Positions 45,099 to 56,584 of a DNA stretch of 64,000 nt are shown piece after piece. The translations under genes were made by a program, and so were the position numbers. The stretch comes from Mytilus californianus (lineage: Eukaryota > Mollusca > Bivalvia > Mytilida > Mytilidae): the NCBI RefSeq assembly GCF_021869535.1, contig NW_026262690.1:10651501-10715500 (forward strand), written 5' to 3'. Position 1 is the first letter of the stretch. Each line of letters opens with the position of its first letter. The notes below the pieces were generated by a model. The model searched no databases, was not told where the DNA came from, and saw nothing but the letters and a program-made list of their open reading frames with translations.

Positions 45099-45299
45099 CT
45101 AATTTTATATAAAGGTATTCCAAATCACCAGAGATGGCTGTTTTTATCAGAACAAATAGTAAATTTTGTTTTTGTAAGAGAGAGATTTGACTTTAAATCA
45201 ATGTTCCGCTTGCTCTTCATTTATAGAACCACTAATTCGGCCCGTTCAGAAAGAACAGTGGTGTTATTCCTATTACTGAAAAGCATGTGAAATTCCATT

Positions 45300-46325
45300 T
45301 TTTTTAAAATACTATTCACAATGAAAATTGGTAACCTTTGCTTATGAAAAATTATGTTGGTGTCAAATAACAGTCCTCAAACTGCTACGATATGGTATTT
45401 CAGCCTTCTTTAAGACTTGAGCTGAATTTTCAATGTAATGTCAATGAAACATGTATACTATGACCGGTTTATACTAAAAAGATACCTTTTGATCAAATTA
45501 TCTTGTGAGTTCTTATGTTTTACTGGGTTTCTTATTGTATCATTTTATGACTTGGACAATTAGTATATACTTATATAAGAATTTTAAAATCTCACTTAAA
45601 TGTAAATTTAGACTAGTAAAGTAGGTTGTCTAGCTAGGACATACATAAATTGCTCTTGTTGATCCATTTTATTACCCATCAGTATAGTTTTTTTTTATCA
45701 AAACACCCCTTTTCCAACTTGCAGAAAAAAAGGGAGACCAAATTCTCAATTTCATTTTATGTTTGGACTTCTATATTTAAGTTCAATGAATAATATCTGA
45801 TAAGACATATAGGTACGCACATTGTTATTTGAGTAGATATTAACTAATAAGAACGGGTAATAATGGAAAGAGTCTCATGTTGGTTACGATTATCATCCAT
45901 ATGCAGTATTCATTGTAAAACGCATATGTATCTACCAGTTCAATTTGAGCTTAAATTCTGTGAAATAGTGTTTGGACAAATCGTACTATGTATCAAAACA
46001 AAGAAATAAATCTACTCATGAATACAGTCTCTTTAAATCTGAATTTGAAGAATACGTAAGATCATACACTCTAGACAAAGAATACACTACAGTCCGAGTG
46101 TTTCAAAGTTTAAGTTAGAAGAACAGAAAATAAATCCCAAAAAACAAAACATTTTTATGATATTTTTAAGCAGACAGATATCTTAACTATATAAATAAAT
46201 AAATTACTCACCTAATAAGTTTAAAATCCAAGTATAAAGATGTAAAATCGGCAAATTCCACAATAATAGACATTAGCAAAATTTTATATTTTCAATAATC
46301 TGGTTTAATTCAATCAAATATTTGT
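45300..46325. other. AT-rich sequence, nothing recognised
   Basis: Spacer between duplication copy A and the Ngaro element. No gene or repeat copy is evident. Confidence 0.4.
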
Positions 46326-46350
46326 GTGGGTGTTGCACTGTTTAGCTCAT

Positions 46351-46428
46351 TGCCATATATGGCATCTCACATGGAATTCGAATTTTGGAATTCCTGTATC
46401 TGGCACTTGTTAATTTGTTGTCGACAAC
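46351..46428. other. Perfect palindromes upstream of gag
   Basis: TGCCATATATGGCA (46351-46364) and GTTGTCGACAAC (46417-46428) are exact palindromes within 80 bases, just before the gag start at 46474. Tyrosine-recombinase elements need short recombination sites near their ends, so these are candidates for part of the left terminus. That link is inference. Confidence 0.4.
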
Positions 46429-46473
46429 GAAGCAGGTGCTGCTGGAAATAGTTTAATAATTTAAAACTAAAAG

Positions 46474-47521
46474 ATGCCAAACAAAAGAAATGCCAGGGGA
46501 TCGCCATCAAGGGCCATTGGGAAGAAGAAGAAGACGACCTGCAGGAAAGAAGGACAGGAAGTTAGGACAGTAGACATGACACAAAAGAAGGACGGAGTTG
46601 GACGTAAACGAATGGACAGGAAAAGACAAGAGACCGAGGTGGAACACGTGGAAACACAAGGACAAGAAGAAGCTGACATATTATCAGGTAATGAGTCGGA
46701 GGAGGATGCACGGGCATTCCCCCCTTTTATGCACGACCCGTCACACACAAATTTTGAAATGGCACATAATACAATTGATTTCACCCCGACACAAGAGGCT
46801 AGCATTCATGACACAGTGGGGCAACACGTGCCTTTTAAAATTAAGGAAAAGATTTGGGAGGGAACGTTTATTGAGCTACATATTCTTTTGAGAACGCAAA
46901 ATGAAATGGAGGAGGTTGACGAGGGCGATTTAAAATTAAAGAGGGGGAAGATTTGAAAAAAGATCGTCGGGTATTGATTTGTCCATAAACGAATGGACTT
47001 CAGCATTCGTGGTTTTTATGAGTGTTTACATTGAGAAACACAGGACTCGGGCACAGGAATTGTTAAAATATATGCGTGATATTAGATTAGCTGCAACGAG
47101 GTCAGGAAACTTGGCCACCTATGACGAGCAATTTAGGCTAAAAATAGAAAAGAATCCAAATTTATCTTGGGGAAACATACACGGTGAATATTGGCTATTG
47201 CACATCACATCTCCCACAGTACAAAACAATACGTCAATGCAATCACAGGGTTATAGAACAAATACACAAAATCGTGGTCATTATAATTCAAATGCAGCTA
47301 CACTTTCCAACACTTACACGAGAATAAATCAGCAATCACAGGTAACTAGTGATAGTACAAATATGTCCTGTAAATACTACATTAATGGTAATGACTGTCC
47401 CTACTTCCCTCGTTGTAGGTTTAAACATGTATGTGAAATATGCAGTGGCAGACACAGAAAGGCCCATTGTAATAACCGGGACCAAGGAAGAAGTAACAAA
47501 AGTATTAATTTACCCACATAA
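46474..47521 (+). pseudogene. Ngaro gag, one frameshift
   Basis: The first frame starts at the ATG at 46474 with a very basic N-terminus (MPNKRNARGSPSRAIGKKKK), then an acidic middle, and stops at 46956. Near 46950 the reading continues one base over as RFEKRSSGIDLSINEWTSAF to a stop at 47521. This second part has the family blocks INEWTSAFVVFMSVY, LLKYMRDIRLAA, TYDEQFRLK, a Ser/Asn/Gln-rich linker, and a double finger CKYYINGNDC, PYFPRCRFKH, then CEICSGRHRKAHC. The zinc cluster is the nucleic-acid-binding part of the particle protein. Its end overlaps the start of the RT frame, the usual arrangement. One indel explains the break. Confidence 0.75.
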
Positions 47522-48330
47522 AAATGTAGCACATGAAATTATATCTGGTTTAAAATATGGTTTTTCATTAAAATATTTTGGCTCCAGGGAACCAAGGGAA
47601 AGTTCCAATTTAAAAAGTGCAATACAGCTACTCAACATTTTTAAAGAGAAATTAATGAAGGAAGTTAAACTTGGTCGCATTGCTGGTCCTTTCAGATTCC
47701 CGCCTTTTCCCACACTTCAGGTATCACCAATGGGGCTAGTGCCAAAAAAGGATGGGGATTTTAGACTTATTCAACATTTATCCTATCCTGAGATTAATTC
47801 AATAAATGATTTTATTGATAAAGATCATTGTTCAGTGCAGTACAGTTCAGTGGACGAAGCAGCATGTTTGATTAATAGACACAAAAAACATTTGCCCGTT
47901 TAAGCCAGTGTGATGTAAAGGCGGCTTTTCGCTTATTGCCTATTGCCCCTTGTTGGGGATAAAATTTCAGGGTGAATATTATCTTAATTAAATGCTCCCA
48001 ATGGGGGCTTCAATCAGTTGTGCCTTTTGAGAGAAATTTGCAAAAGTTTTGCATTGGATAGTACAGAACAAAAGTGGAAATGATAATATCCTCCATACTT
48101 AGATGATTTTCTTTTTTTCGAGTCGAGCGAAACATCAGAAGTTGGCAATACTTTGAAGATATTCCAAGAGGTAAGCGATAAAATAGGTATTCCTCTTGCT
48201 AGTGACAAGACTACTTTGCCTACTACATTACTAACTTTTTTGGGTATAGAATTTGATACGCAAAATTTAATCATGCGGTTTCCAAATGAAAAACCTGTCA
48301 ACTTTCACAGAAAATCAGAGATTCCTTAGA
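47517..48330 (+). pseudogene. Ngaro reverse transcriptase domain
   Basis: The RT begins in the frame running to 47903: GLKYGFSLKYFG, EKLMKEVKLGRIAGPF, SPMGLVPKKDGDFRLIQHLS, YPEINSINDFID. After a frameshift near 47893 comes motif A, SQCDVKAAFRLLPI (catalytic Asp), a stop near 47930, then MLPMGASISCAF (motif B) with stops just before and after it. Motif C is YLDD at 48096-48107 in a third frame, which continues through ASDKTTLPTTLLTFLGIEF to 48330. All three catalytic aspartates are present, but no single frame spans them. The domain copies the element RNA in an intact family member. This copy cannot produce it. Confidence 0.8.
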
Positions 48331-49033
48331 CAGTTCTAAAATTACTCTTAAGGGCATGCAATCTCTTCTTGGGCTCCTGAATGTTGCTTGCAAGGTGGTT
48401 GCTCCAGGCTGCACCTTCTGCCGTAGACTCATAAATTCAACAATGGGGATAAGGAAATCATATTACAAAATTTGAGTAAACAAGCAGATGAAAGCAGATT
48501 TAGAAGTTTGGTTAGACTTTTTAAAACAATACAATGGTGTCGCTGTAATAACTGACAATGTATGGGTTTCAAATGAAAAAATAGAGTTGTTCTCGGATAG
48601 TGCAGGGGATCAAAGGTGGGTACGGAATCTATTTTGCAGGTCAGTGGGCCCAAGGCATATGGCCAAACATTGGGTTGAAACTGGAATCACCAGAGATATG
48701 ACATTGTTAGAGTTGTTTCCAGTTGTAGCAGCACTTATGTCCTGGGAATCATATTTTGTTAACAAAAAAGTTATTTTTCATGTTAATTAACAGGCGGTTG
48801 TTCAAATCATTAATATGAAAACTAGCAAATCAAGTAGAGTTATGACTTTAGTAAGACAAATGGTTTTAATGAACTTAAAAAATAATACGTCAGTTAAGGC
48901 AATTTATATCCCTTCAAAACAAAACCAAATTGCTGATTGTCTTTCTCGTTCTCAGTGGGGAAAGATCAGAAGCCTAGCTCCAGAAGCAGACCAGTGGCCA
49001 ACCAAAATTCCAACACAGATCTGGAACATTTAA
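48331..49033 (+). pseudogene. Ngaro RNase H domain and connector
   Basis: The connector (GMQSLLGLLNVACKVV, APGCTFCRRLIN) leads to ELFSDSAGD at about 48580, DMTLLELFPVVAALMSWES, then FHVN-stop-QAVVQIINMKT and LKNNTSVKAIYIPSKQNQIADCLSRSQW, ending QWPTKIPTQIWNI. SDSAG supplies the first Asp and ELFPVVAAL the Glu. At the third position, where DN-(Q)AVV is expected, this copy has N followed by a stop, so a catalytic Asp is lost. QIADCLSR supplies the last Asp. Stops and frameshifts confirm inactivity. Confidence 0.75.
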
Positions 49034-49927
49034 GTCAGGTGGCGGATTATCTTGTCAACCAAGGTGTGTCCAAAAAAATACACAAAAATCATACAATTTG
49101 GCTCTGTCAAAACTTTGTAATTTTAGATCATCTTACAAATTGAAACAGCTATGGCCAGTGCCAGTCAATGATTTGCTAAATTTTATAGCATTTTTGTCAG
49201 TACAAGGTCCTTAAGGGGGTACCATATCATCTTATATGTCAGGAGTTTCATATCATCATAAAATACAAGGCATACAGGATACTACAAAATTCTTTATAAT
49301 TGGCAAGGCATTAGAGGGAATAAAAAGAATTCAAGGAGGGAAATGTAATGACATTAGAGCACCAATTACAGTGAAATTGTTATATGATAAGTTGTTTAGA
49401 TAAAGTATGTAAGAATAAATATGAAGCTGCTATATTTTCAGCAGTTTTTTCAGTTGCCTTCTTTGGTTTGCTTAGGGTAGGGGAAATCACTACTTCAAAA
49501 AATGAGTCTGTTATAAATGGCTCCAACTTAACAATTGCTGATATTTTAGTTAAGAAAAAAAGCCCTGGAGCTGAGAGTAAGGTGGTCAAAAACTGACCAA
49601 AAGGGAAAGTCCGTTACTTTATTGATACCTGGGAACAGAAAAAACTACTGTCCGCTACGACTCATTAACGACTACTTAAAGGTACGACCTAGCTGTAACA
49701 ATAAAGATTTTTTTATACATTATAATGGTATGCCTTTAACTAGATACCAATTCAGCAGTATACTGGAAAAGGCTTTAAATTTTCTTCATATCAGTAAAGG
49801 TCATTTTAGGTCACATAGTTTTAGAATTGGGGTTGCCACTGAACTGACCAGGCAGGGGGTCTCAGAGGAGGTAATTATGAAATTAGGCAGATGGAAATCG
49901 CATGCTTATTCTCGCTATATTAGGTAG
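49034..49927 (+). pseudogene. Ngaro tyrosine recombinase
   Basis: Frame fragments give QKSYNLALSKLCNFRS, LWPVPVNDLLNFIAFLSVQG, SYMSGVSYHHKIQGI, FFGLLRVGEITTS (Arg I, at 49471-49485), then PLRLINDYLKVRPSC, KGHFRSHSFRIGVATELTR (His and Arg II at 49814 and 49823), VIMKLGRWKSHAYSRYIR with the nucleophile Tyr near 49916 and the stop directly after. The R ... HxxR ... Y set is complete, but stops (near 49215, 49400 and 49594) and at least two frame changes break it. In an intact element this enzyme integrates a circular DNA copy without a DDE integrase. Confidence 0.8.
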
Positions 49928-49929
49928 CA

Positions 49930-50530
49930 ATTTTTCTAGTTACAAAAAAGGCTAACAAGCTACAAGTTTTCACAGGTCCCAAGATTTTATGGATTGTTGG
50001 AAGTTCCCTAGTTCATTGGGCCAATGTAGAGGCAAATAAATATGGTAGTACCAACCTTGGACTGGAGTCCAAAGGAGTCACAACATACTGGATTGGTCAA
50101 CCTGGTTTACAGTTAAAAGATTTGGACTCCCTACTGGATGCGAAAAGGAAATTTTTACCTTCTTCTAATTTCATGATTATTCACTGTGGAGCTAATAATT
50201 TGACAGATTTAGAGTTGACAGGGAAGGATTTAATCGAAAATGTAAAATGTTCTATCCTACGTTACCAGGCTTAATTCAAAAATGTTATTATAATCTGGTC
50301 TTCAATGCTACAGCGCAGATACTGGCATTTTGCACCCTTAAATGCGGGTCCAATAATCGAACAGAAGAGAAAAAGAGTTAATTCAGTGGTAAAACACTTT
50401 GTAATAGAAATGGGGGGAAAGCTATTTTACATGAGAACATTAGGGCAGTGAAGTGTCTTTATACAGAACAGATGGAACTCATTTATCACAAACTGGTAAT
50501 CAGGTTTTCTTAAATAATATACAAGGGGGG
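49930..50530 (+). pseudogene. SGNH/GDSL-like hydrolase domain of the Ngaro element
   Basis: Directly after the recombinase stop one frame reads FTGPKILWIVGSSLVHWA (block I, GSS in place of GDS, 49999-50007), YWIGQPGLQLKDL, then FMIIHCGANNLTD (block III, GxNN, 50182-50199). After an interruption near 50272 come IIIWSSMLQRRYW and, in a shifted frame, LYRTDGTHLSQTGNQVFL, whose DGTH (50471-50488) is block V with the catalytic Asp and His. SGNH hydrolases are esterases or lipases. Some Ngaro families carry one at this position; what it does for the element is not known. There are at least two breaks in this copy. It has no start codon of its own and was probably expressed as part of the polyprotein or a downstream frame. 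Confidence 0.7.
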
Positions 50531-50601
50531 GATGAGTCTTTTCTAAGCACAAACAAATCAACTTTTCCACAATGCTTCAATAATTTAAATTTTGTGAAGG
50601 T

Positions 50602-50640
50602 GAGAACCCAAGTCAAATTTGGTAACTGACTTGGGCTCTC
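50602..50640 (+). other. Hairpin at the 3' side of the Ngaro element
   Basis: GAGAACCCAAGTCA and TGACTTGGGCTCTC pair over 12-13 bases around an 11-base loop. It follows the last coding block by about 80 bases and may mark the element's 3' untranslated region. Confidence 0.6.
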
Positions 50641-51010
50641 ATGTGGCGGTCCAGGGAGACTGGTAGTAATTGGGGGATTATTTCACTCGGCCCTTGCTCT
50701 GGGCCTGACAAGTTCTACAATTTGCAGGTTTGGAAAATGTGGTAAGTGGTAACGGTGGGGTCTACAGATGGGTAACTCTGGGACCTCCTCCACCTTATCT
50801 TTTAGAGGGGAGGCCTACACCTGCCAACAGGTGGGGCACTAATAACTTGACCATTGGTAATATGAGTGTTATCCCCGGTCACTCCCCATGGTAGGTGGTG
50901 GTGTAACCGTGTTTAACTACCAGGGGTTTTATGACTCTATGTCAACATAGGTCAACTAATATCCATTATGTATAGGTAATCGGTAGTCACCCTGGCGCCT
51001 CAACAAAATA
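50641..51010. other. GC-richer tract, possible Ngaro 3' region
   Basis: It is more balanced in composition than the flanks and contains GGGACCTCCTCCACC, GTCACTCCCCATGG and similar blocks, with no open frame. It may be the non-coding end of the Ngaro element. No repeat of left-end sequence was found. Confidence 0.35.
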
Positions 51011-52245
51011 TTATAGAATACTCTGTAGCCAAAGTAATGCCACAAAGTAAAAATGTACATTCTAGTCATGAAAATGTAAATACAAGTTGGTGTAATAAAA
51101 TGTATGTTTAATTTGAATGATTGTTTTTGTATAAGTGGTAAAGGTTATCAATGAATAATAGAGGATGGAACCTCTACACAACTGAGTATAGTATACAGAA
51201 AGTCTGTAGTATTTTAATCTTGGTATCTGTGAATTACAATAACAACAAGCAAAGAGAGACAACTCTATAACAATTTTAATCACTTTGTGATTCAAAAAAA
51301 GACTTCGACATAGTTTAGAAAAAACGACAACAACTCTTGATCGTTGTTCTTCATCTCATTGTTATTCGATCAGTATTATTTTAGGGTCTTCTTCTATGAG
51401 TATTGCAATTAAATATCCATTAAAAAGCATGCTCTCACCTTTAAACAAGGTAAACAATCCGATCAAGAAAATCGATAGTCCACACACTTAAATCATGCAA
51501 TTGATAAACGAGAAGAAGAGACAGTAGATAATTAATTTCGGATTAGTGTACTGTATTATTATTGAACATTGTATTTTATTGTATTATTATAACATGAAAT
51601 ATAAGAAAATAATACTTATTTATATAAAACCCTGTTCTTATAGATATTAACAATATCAAGGTACCTTACGGTTAAAGCTGTAGCAGTAAGGTCATTGTTA
51701 ACAGCTTTAGTGCAATAAATTTATATTCAAGTGTTAAAAAAAAATAGTGTTTGGACAAGAGTTGTATATGTTTTTCTATGCTAGAAATAGATCAATCAAA
51801 TAAAATTAAGTAAAGTAGAAGTCAGTATAGAAAGTTGTGTGCTGTTATAGGTATAGAACCACTAATTCGGTCCGATCAGAAAGAACATACAAAATAGTAG
51901 TACATATTTTAAACAAAATAGTTCCTACTGATAGCTACAAATTTGTCAATAAGTAGAATATTTGGGTAATTTTGGTTTCAAATGAAAGCTTAAGGACTTG
52001 GGATCACTGAGAACCCTTGTTAAAAGTTTCTTTTGAATGATAAAATAATATATGAAATTAAGATAGGACGGCATATCAGATCAGAAGTACCTGCTTATGT
52101 ATTACCAAACTTCCGGGAACCAGTGCGCTTTAATATGCAATTAAAGATATATTAATTTTTTTTCACCACAAGCCAGAATAAGGTATAGTTTTGACATGAA
52201 ATGGCTATCACTTTTTTAAACTTAAGACAAAAAAGCTATATAAAA
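51011..52245. other. AT-rich sequence with one duplicated patch
   Basis: TATAGAACCACTAATTCGG, CCGATCAGAAAGAACA at 51852-51888 repeats 45225-45262 from segmental copy A. Nothing else is recognised. Confidence 0.45.
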
Positions 52246-52247
52246 AT

Positions 52248-52545
52248 AAGGAGATGTGGTATGATTGCCAATGAGACAACTATCCACCAAAGTTCAAATA
52301 AAGTAAATGTGAGCAATTATAGGCAACCGTACGGCCTTCATCAATGAGAAAACCCATACCGTATAGTTTGCTATAAAAGGCCTCGACATGAAAAATATAA
52401 CACAATTCAATTGAGAAAACTAACGACCTAATTTATAACAAAACAATTTACGAAAAACAAATATGACAGACGTGAACCAACGACAACCAAACTATAGGGA
52501 CCTGACTTGGGACAGGCACATAAAGAATGTGACGGGGTTTAACAT
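52248..52545 (+). repeat. Retroelement 3' tail, type M1
   Basis: GGAGATGTGGTATGATTGCC, AATGAGACAACTATCCACC, GCCTTCATCAATGAGAAAACC, GCTATAAAAGGCCTCGACAT, GACTTGGGACAGGCACATAA and AATGTGACGGGGTTTAACAT. It is close to 62884-63265. Confidence 0.75.
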
Positions 52546-52569
52546 AAAAAGCAAGGGGGTTATGAATTA

Positions 52570-52890
52570 GTGGTGTTACTCCTTTAGGGCAACTGAGATT
52601 ACGACGAGTTTTAGGTGAGATATCTGTCTTTCAGATTTGAGTTTTCAATGTAAAGTTTTGAAGAGAGTCTTTTGTCTTTTTGTCGGTTTTCGTTGTTTTC
52701 AATAGATTTGTCAGTTTCTTTTCGAATATGACTTTTGAATGTCCTTTGGTATCTTCAGTCTTTGTTTTAAAGGTATATGGCATGTGCTATGTATGTTTAT
52801 CTTATTATGTTCAAAATTTGTTCTGAGTAGAAAACGGCAAACAAATATTTATTCGAAAAGGGAATAACTCACTCATAACCGTCAAATAAC
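52570..52890 (+). repeat. M3 repeat, copy with downstream extension
   Basis: TTTTAGGTGAGATATCTGTC, TTTTGTCTTTTTGTCGG, TTTCGAATATGACTTTTG and CCTTTGGTATCTTC, then GGCAAACAAATATTTATTCG and AACTCACTCATAACCG, run in the same order as 60640-60940. Confidence 0.6.
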
Positions 52891-52899
52891 ATGATCCAC

Positions 52900-55580
52900 C
52901 AATTAGTTATCATCCTGTTTTACTTTAAAAAATCTTTTAAAATAAGGTTTACTTAAATGATGATGTAAAGATGTAATAACATTCAACCGAGTCCTTTCAT
53001 CTTACATTCACGTCTAAATATGACTTTTTTTCTGTTGCATATGTAACACCACCAAAATGAAAATAATATTTCCTTGTAAAGGATTATTTTGAATGTCATT
53101 AAATCTATTTTGCTGGGATTATAATTCACTTGTTATTTATATGACACTTACTTAATATATAATCAAAATTTGTACTAATTCAATATCAAAATACAGTATG
53201 TCATCTATAATAGTGTTTAAAACATCGGCACATATTTTATTTAAACTTAAATTAAAGGCAACAAATAACAAAAATCCTTTCATAGCATAAATATAGGGGT
53301 AATATCTTAACCGGATGGAATCGCATAAACTACACTAGAATCGCAATAGGATGTTTTGTAAGCGTTACCGTCCCCTTTTGTCAATGCATTACCTGCCATT
53401 GGTATCCACATTTAGTCAAAATATCACTTTTCGTAATAAAACTCAATCATTTGGTTTAAAGATCTGACAAACAGTATGGCATTAAAGATTTAAAGATCGC
53501 GAACACATGCCGAGCTATATTTTTTTAGTCCTCAAAATGCGAACATGCTACGAGAGAAACATGTCAATTGAGATATGTCAACTTCATATTGTGGAAAAAT
53601 GAGACGTTGACAATGGTTAAATTAAAACCATCAGGTTTTCCATACATTCCAATTTGAAGTCGTCTACCTGTGACAATAAAAATGAAACGACCAAGATATG
53701 AATCAGACCAATTAATTCTGTAGTGTCCTTAATTTCAACAAGTTCACAATGGGATGAATGAGATCTCAGCAGTTATTGACATGTGAATTTTTGACTGACA
53801 GGACATTATCAATATATTGTAAAGTGGAATAAAAGAACTTTGGAATATGCTTTTCTTTTTGTCTTTGGGAAAATTTTGTAGAATCTCTGATTCATATCAG
53901 TATAAAAACAAATGGTCATTCGGTGTTCGATTCAGAGTTTTTGAAGATACGTTTGGTATCTTACGCCTCTCTTAACCATCAATATTGTCAAATTCCAAAA
54001 CATTTTAATTACATGTACAGTATTATCTCTGGCATTCATACGTTTTTGTTTTTAATTAGAGGCAAGGAGGTATATTGATACAGAACCTGCAATACATTAC
54101 TACATGTATACTAAGTAAGGTTACATTTTTTGTAAAGGTTTTAAAGTCAAAGAGGAACAAAATGATTTATGTTGGCCTTTAAAGACACGTATTATTCAGG
54201 TGATACAGGTTCTTGATTTTTGATCTTGATGCCTCTTTTTTAGACTCACACATATTAAGCAGAATTAAGGAAAATACGAAGGGTACTTTTACAAACTCTA
54301 GCTGTAACCATAAATGGGATATTATAGAATAGCTATTTGTATATTTTTTTCCAGTATGGCATTTCAATTTTGGCATTTTATCAAAAGTTGCTCGATTGTA
54401 TCAGTCTAATTTATAAAATCAAATTATTTTATTTGAAATGACAGTAAACACAGGTCTAAAATAAAATTATTAACAAACGAAATAAATATAAAAAAAAACA
54501 AGGTTTATGTGTAAGAGCAACGATTTGACAGAACTGAGGATAGATTATTTGAAATTCAAATATTATCATATCAAGTGTCATGACAAATGTTAGTGAACTG
54601 GTATTCAACAGCAGTTATTCAACTATAATAAGTGTGAATGTTTTTTTCGTTGGATTGAATCAATTTGATTTGTATATTGTTTAATTACACTTTTTTTTTA
54701 ATTTATAATCATTATTTATAATTTGTTACATACAACACTTATGAGTATTGAAATTTTGCATTTAGTTGTTCTGTATGTTTTATGTTTGCGTGTTTCCTTT
54801 GGAACTTCTATCTTGGGCGGCAAATTTATCAAAATATTAAAGTAACAGTATCAATAAGACAACACTAAGTCATTCTTTGAGGGTCATTTCATCGATGTGG
54901 CTTACGGTACACCGTTGTAGTTGTTACTTGAATTAGCAACCTGGTGGAAATTACCGTGAAAACTCAAAACATGAATGGAGTTGCATTATCCTCTATGAGC
55001 GGGCAAAATATAACCATCACCAAGCATAAATGCCATTGTGCAAGAAATAAAAATTAATCAACGGATATGTTTTGAAACATTCAAACATGTGAGTGGATGT
55101 TAACAGTATTTTCTTATAATTACCGATCACTAAACATGGAAACCGGTAACATGGGACTTAGTTCTAGTACAAATAAAGCAAACATGTATTTGTATACCTT
55201 TCATGTATATGATAGTTGGCTGATTGCAGTATAAAATATGCTAAGTAAAATATACAGGTCTGGCTTCTAAGATTGTATGAACGTGGTTGATTTTCTTAAA
55301 AATGACATTTTTAAAAACTCTCCTATACACATAATCCTAAAAATCAATATGAGTCATTTTAGTCTGTGATGAGAAGACCTCGGAAATCGAAAGGTTGATG
55401 GTTAAATTGAGATTATACAATTTATATTTCAGATTGACATAATGTATTTGCAAAGTAGTAAAAAACTGGTATTTCTGTGACTGGAAGGAAAAGAGTTTTT
55501 TACAGAAGAAGTAAAAAATGTCCTAATTTTAGCTCAAATCGACTTTCGTGGTAACCTTGGCAACCATAATTTATGAAACA
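52900..55580. other. AT-rich sequence, no gene seen
   Basis: A short diverged match to 61095-61158 lies at 53680-53727 (ACGACCAAGATATGAATCAG, ACCAATTAATTCTGTAGTGTCC). Otherwise there are only chance open frames. Confidence 0.4.
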
Positions 55581-55581
55581 G

Positions 55582-56580
55582 ATAAAATTGAGAATGGAAA
55601 TGGGGAATGTGTCAAAGAGATAACAACCCGACCAAAGAGCAGAATACAGCCGAAGGCCACCAATGGGTCTCCAACAAATCGAGAAAATCCTGCACCCGGA
55701 GGCGTGCTTCAGCTAGCCCCTAAACAAAACTGTGTACTAGTTCAGTGATAATGGACGTCATACTAAACTCAATCAAAGGCCAGAGGCTCCTGGCTTGGGA
55801 CAGGCGCAAAAATGCGGCGGGGTTAAACATGTTTTGTGAGATCTCAACCCTCCCCCTATACCTCTAGCCAATGTAGAAAAAACAAACACACAGCAATACG
55901 CACAGTAAAACTCAGCTTAAAAGAAGTCCGAGTCCGATGTCAGAATAGGTAACAAAAGAAACTAAGCAAAATGACAATGATACATAAATTAACAAAGGAC
56001 TACTAGCAGTTACTGACATGCCAGCTCCAGACTTCTATTAAACTGATTGAAAGATTATTTCTTCATCATATGAAAATCAAGCACAATCCCTCCCGTTAGG
56101 GGTTTAGTATCATACCCTCATAAAATATATGAAAGAACATAACCCGTATCATGCAAACAACTGATTTTAGAATAAATGTGTTTATTTCCGATGCAAAGAC
56201 CCTATGAGTGAATCAATATTAAAACCAAAATATGCCATCTTTAATGACCTGACAACAGTATCGTAACTATATCCCTTCTTAATAAGTCTGTTTAAAGGTT
56301 TGGTTAGCTTTTGAGGTGCTTTGTAAAGAATATTACCATAAAAGATTGGATGTGAAATACCTGAACGTATAAGATGTCTGCATGTTGATTTATATTTACG
56401 AATGATGTCCTTGTACCAATGATAACATTTAGTAAATGTTTTGTCTAGTTTGTGATATCGAAAACCCTGGTGTAATAGAGTATGCTTCATTATTGTTCTT
56501 ATATGGAGTACATTTTTATCTGATATCAAAGTTTCATCTATATCTGAGACTATGCGTGTCAAATTTCTACGGGTTCTTAT
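55582..56580 (-). mobile_element. RT retroelement relic 1 with type II 3' tail
   Basis: Read on the minus strand, it holds a C-terminal coding relic (56182-56562), then a 600-base 3' region ending at ATTCTCAAT near 55585. The tail is the same as at 58706-59320 and in the tail-only copies at 21925 and 32313. The 5' part of the element is missing. Confidence 0.7.
56182..56562 (-). pseudogene. RT-element pol C-terminal region, relic 1
   Basis: One open frame keeps VLHIRTIMKHTLLHQGFRYH, KLDKTFTKCYHWYKDIIRK, LIRSGISHPIFYGNILYK, LTKPLNRLIKKGYSYDTV and an ending MAYFGFNI. FRYHKL-KTFTK recurs in the relic at 62543-62845. The catalytic core is absent. I assign it to a reverse-transcriptase element, possibly Penelope-like from the style of the region after YxDD; the exact clade is uncertain. 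It has no start codon of its own. Confidence 0.55.
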
Positions 56581-56584
56581 TATT

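Larger units (their letters stand above)
42975..45290 (+). repeat. Segmental duplication, copy A
   Basis: Blocks collinear with copy B (57965-60600) include ATATGTTTCC, ATGTCAAAGTTCA(C/T)(T/C)TAG, ACTAACACTAGA, the terminal exon, ACAAACAATGTTG-like and ATATATGAA(G/A)..ATTAATC blocks, CGTACCAC(G/A)TGCTTA, AAATATAAAAACTG(C/T)CC and TTTTGTCATGTCGGG. Copy A has an M1 insertion (43187-43580) and a T30 tract that copy B lacks. Copy B carries a 1.6-kb retroelement absent here. Confidence 0.65.
46330..50640 (+). mobile_element. Decayed Ngaro-type (DIRS order) retrotransposon with SGNH hydrolase
   Basis: The domain order is gag, RT, RNase H, tyrosine recombinase, SGNH hydrolase, all on the plus strand. 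Tyrosine recombinase in place of a DDE integrase puts it in the DIRS order. The CCCH-type gag finger, the RT sequence and the hydrolase at the 3' end fit Ngaro. Frameshifts and stops break every domain, but most catalytic motifs are still readable, so the copy is moderately old. I could not find the split direct repeats expected at Ngaro ends. The right limit is set at the hairpin 50602-50640 but could reach about 51010. Confidence 0.85.

Noticed and set aside
46467..46805. Open frame antisense to gag
   Set aside because: It mirrors the Ngaro gag frame. The gag strand has the domain motifs and the coherent element order.
46330..50640. LTR retrotransposon or retrovirus-like element
   Set aside because: There is no protease or DDE integrase and no LTRs. 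The tyrosine recombinase catalytic set is present instead.
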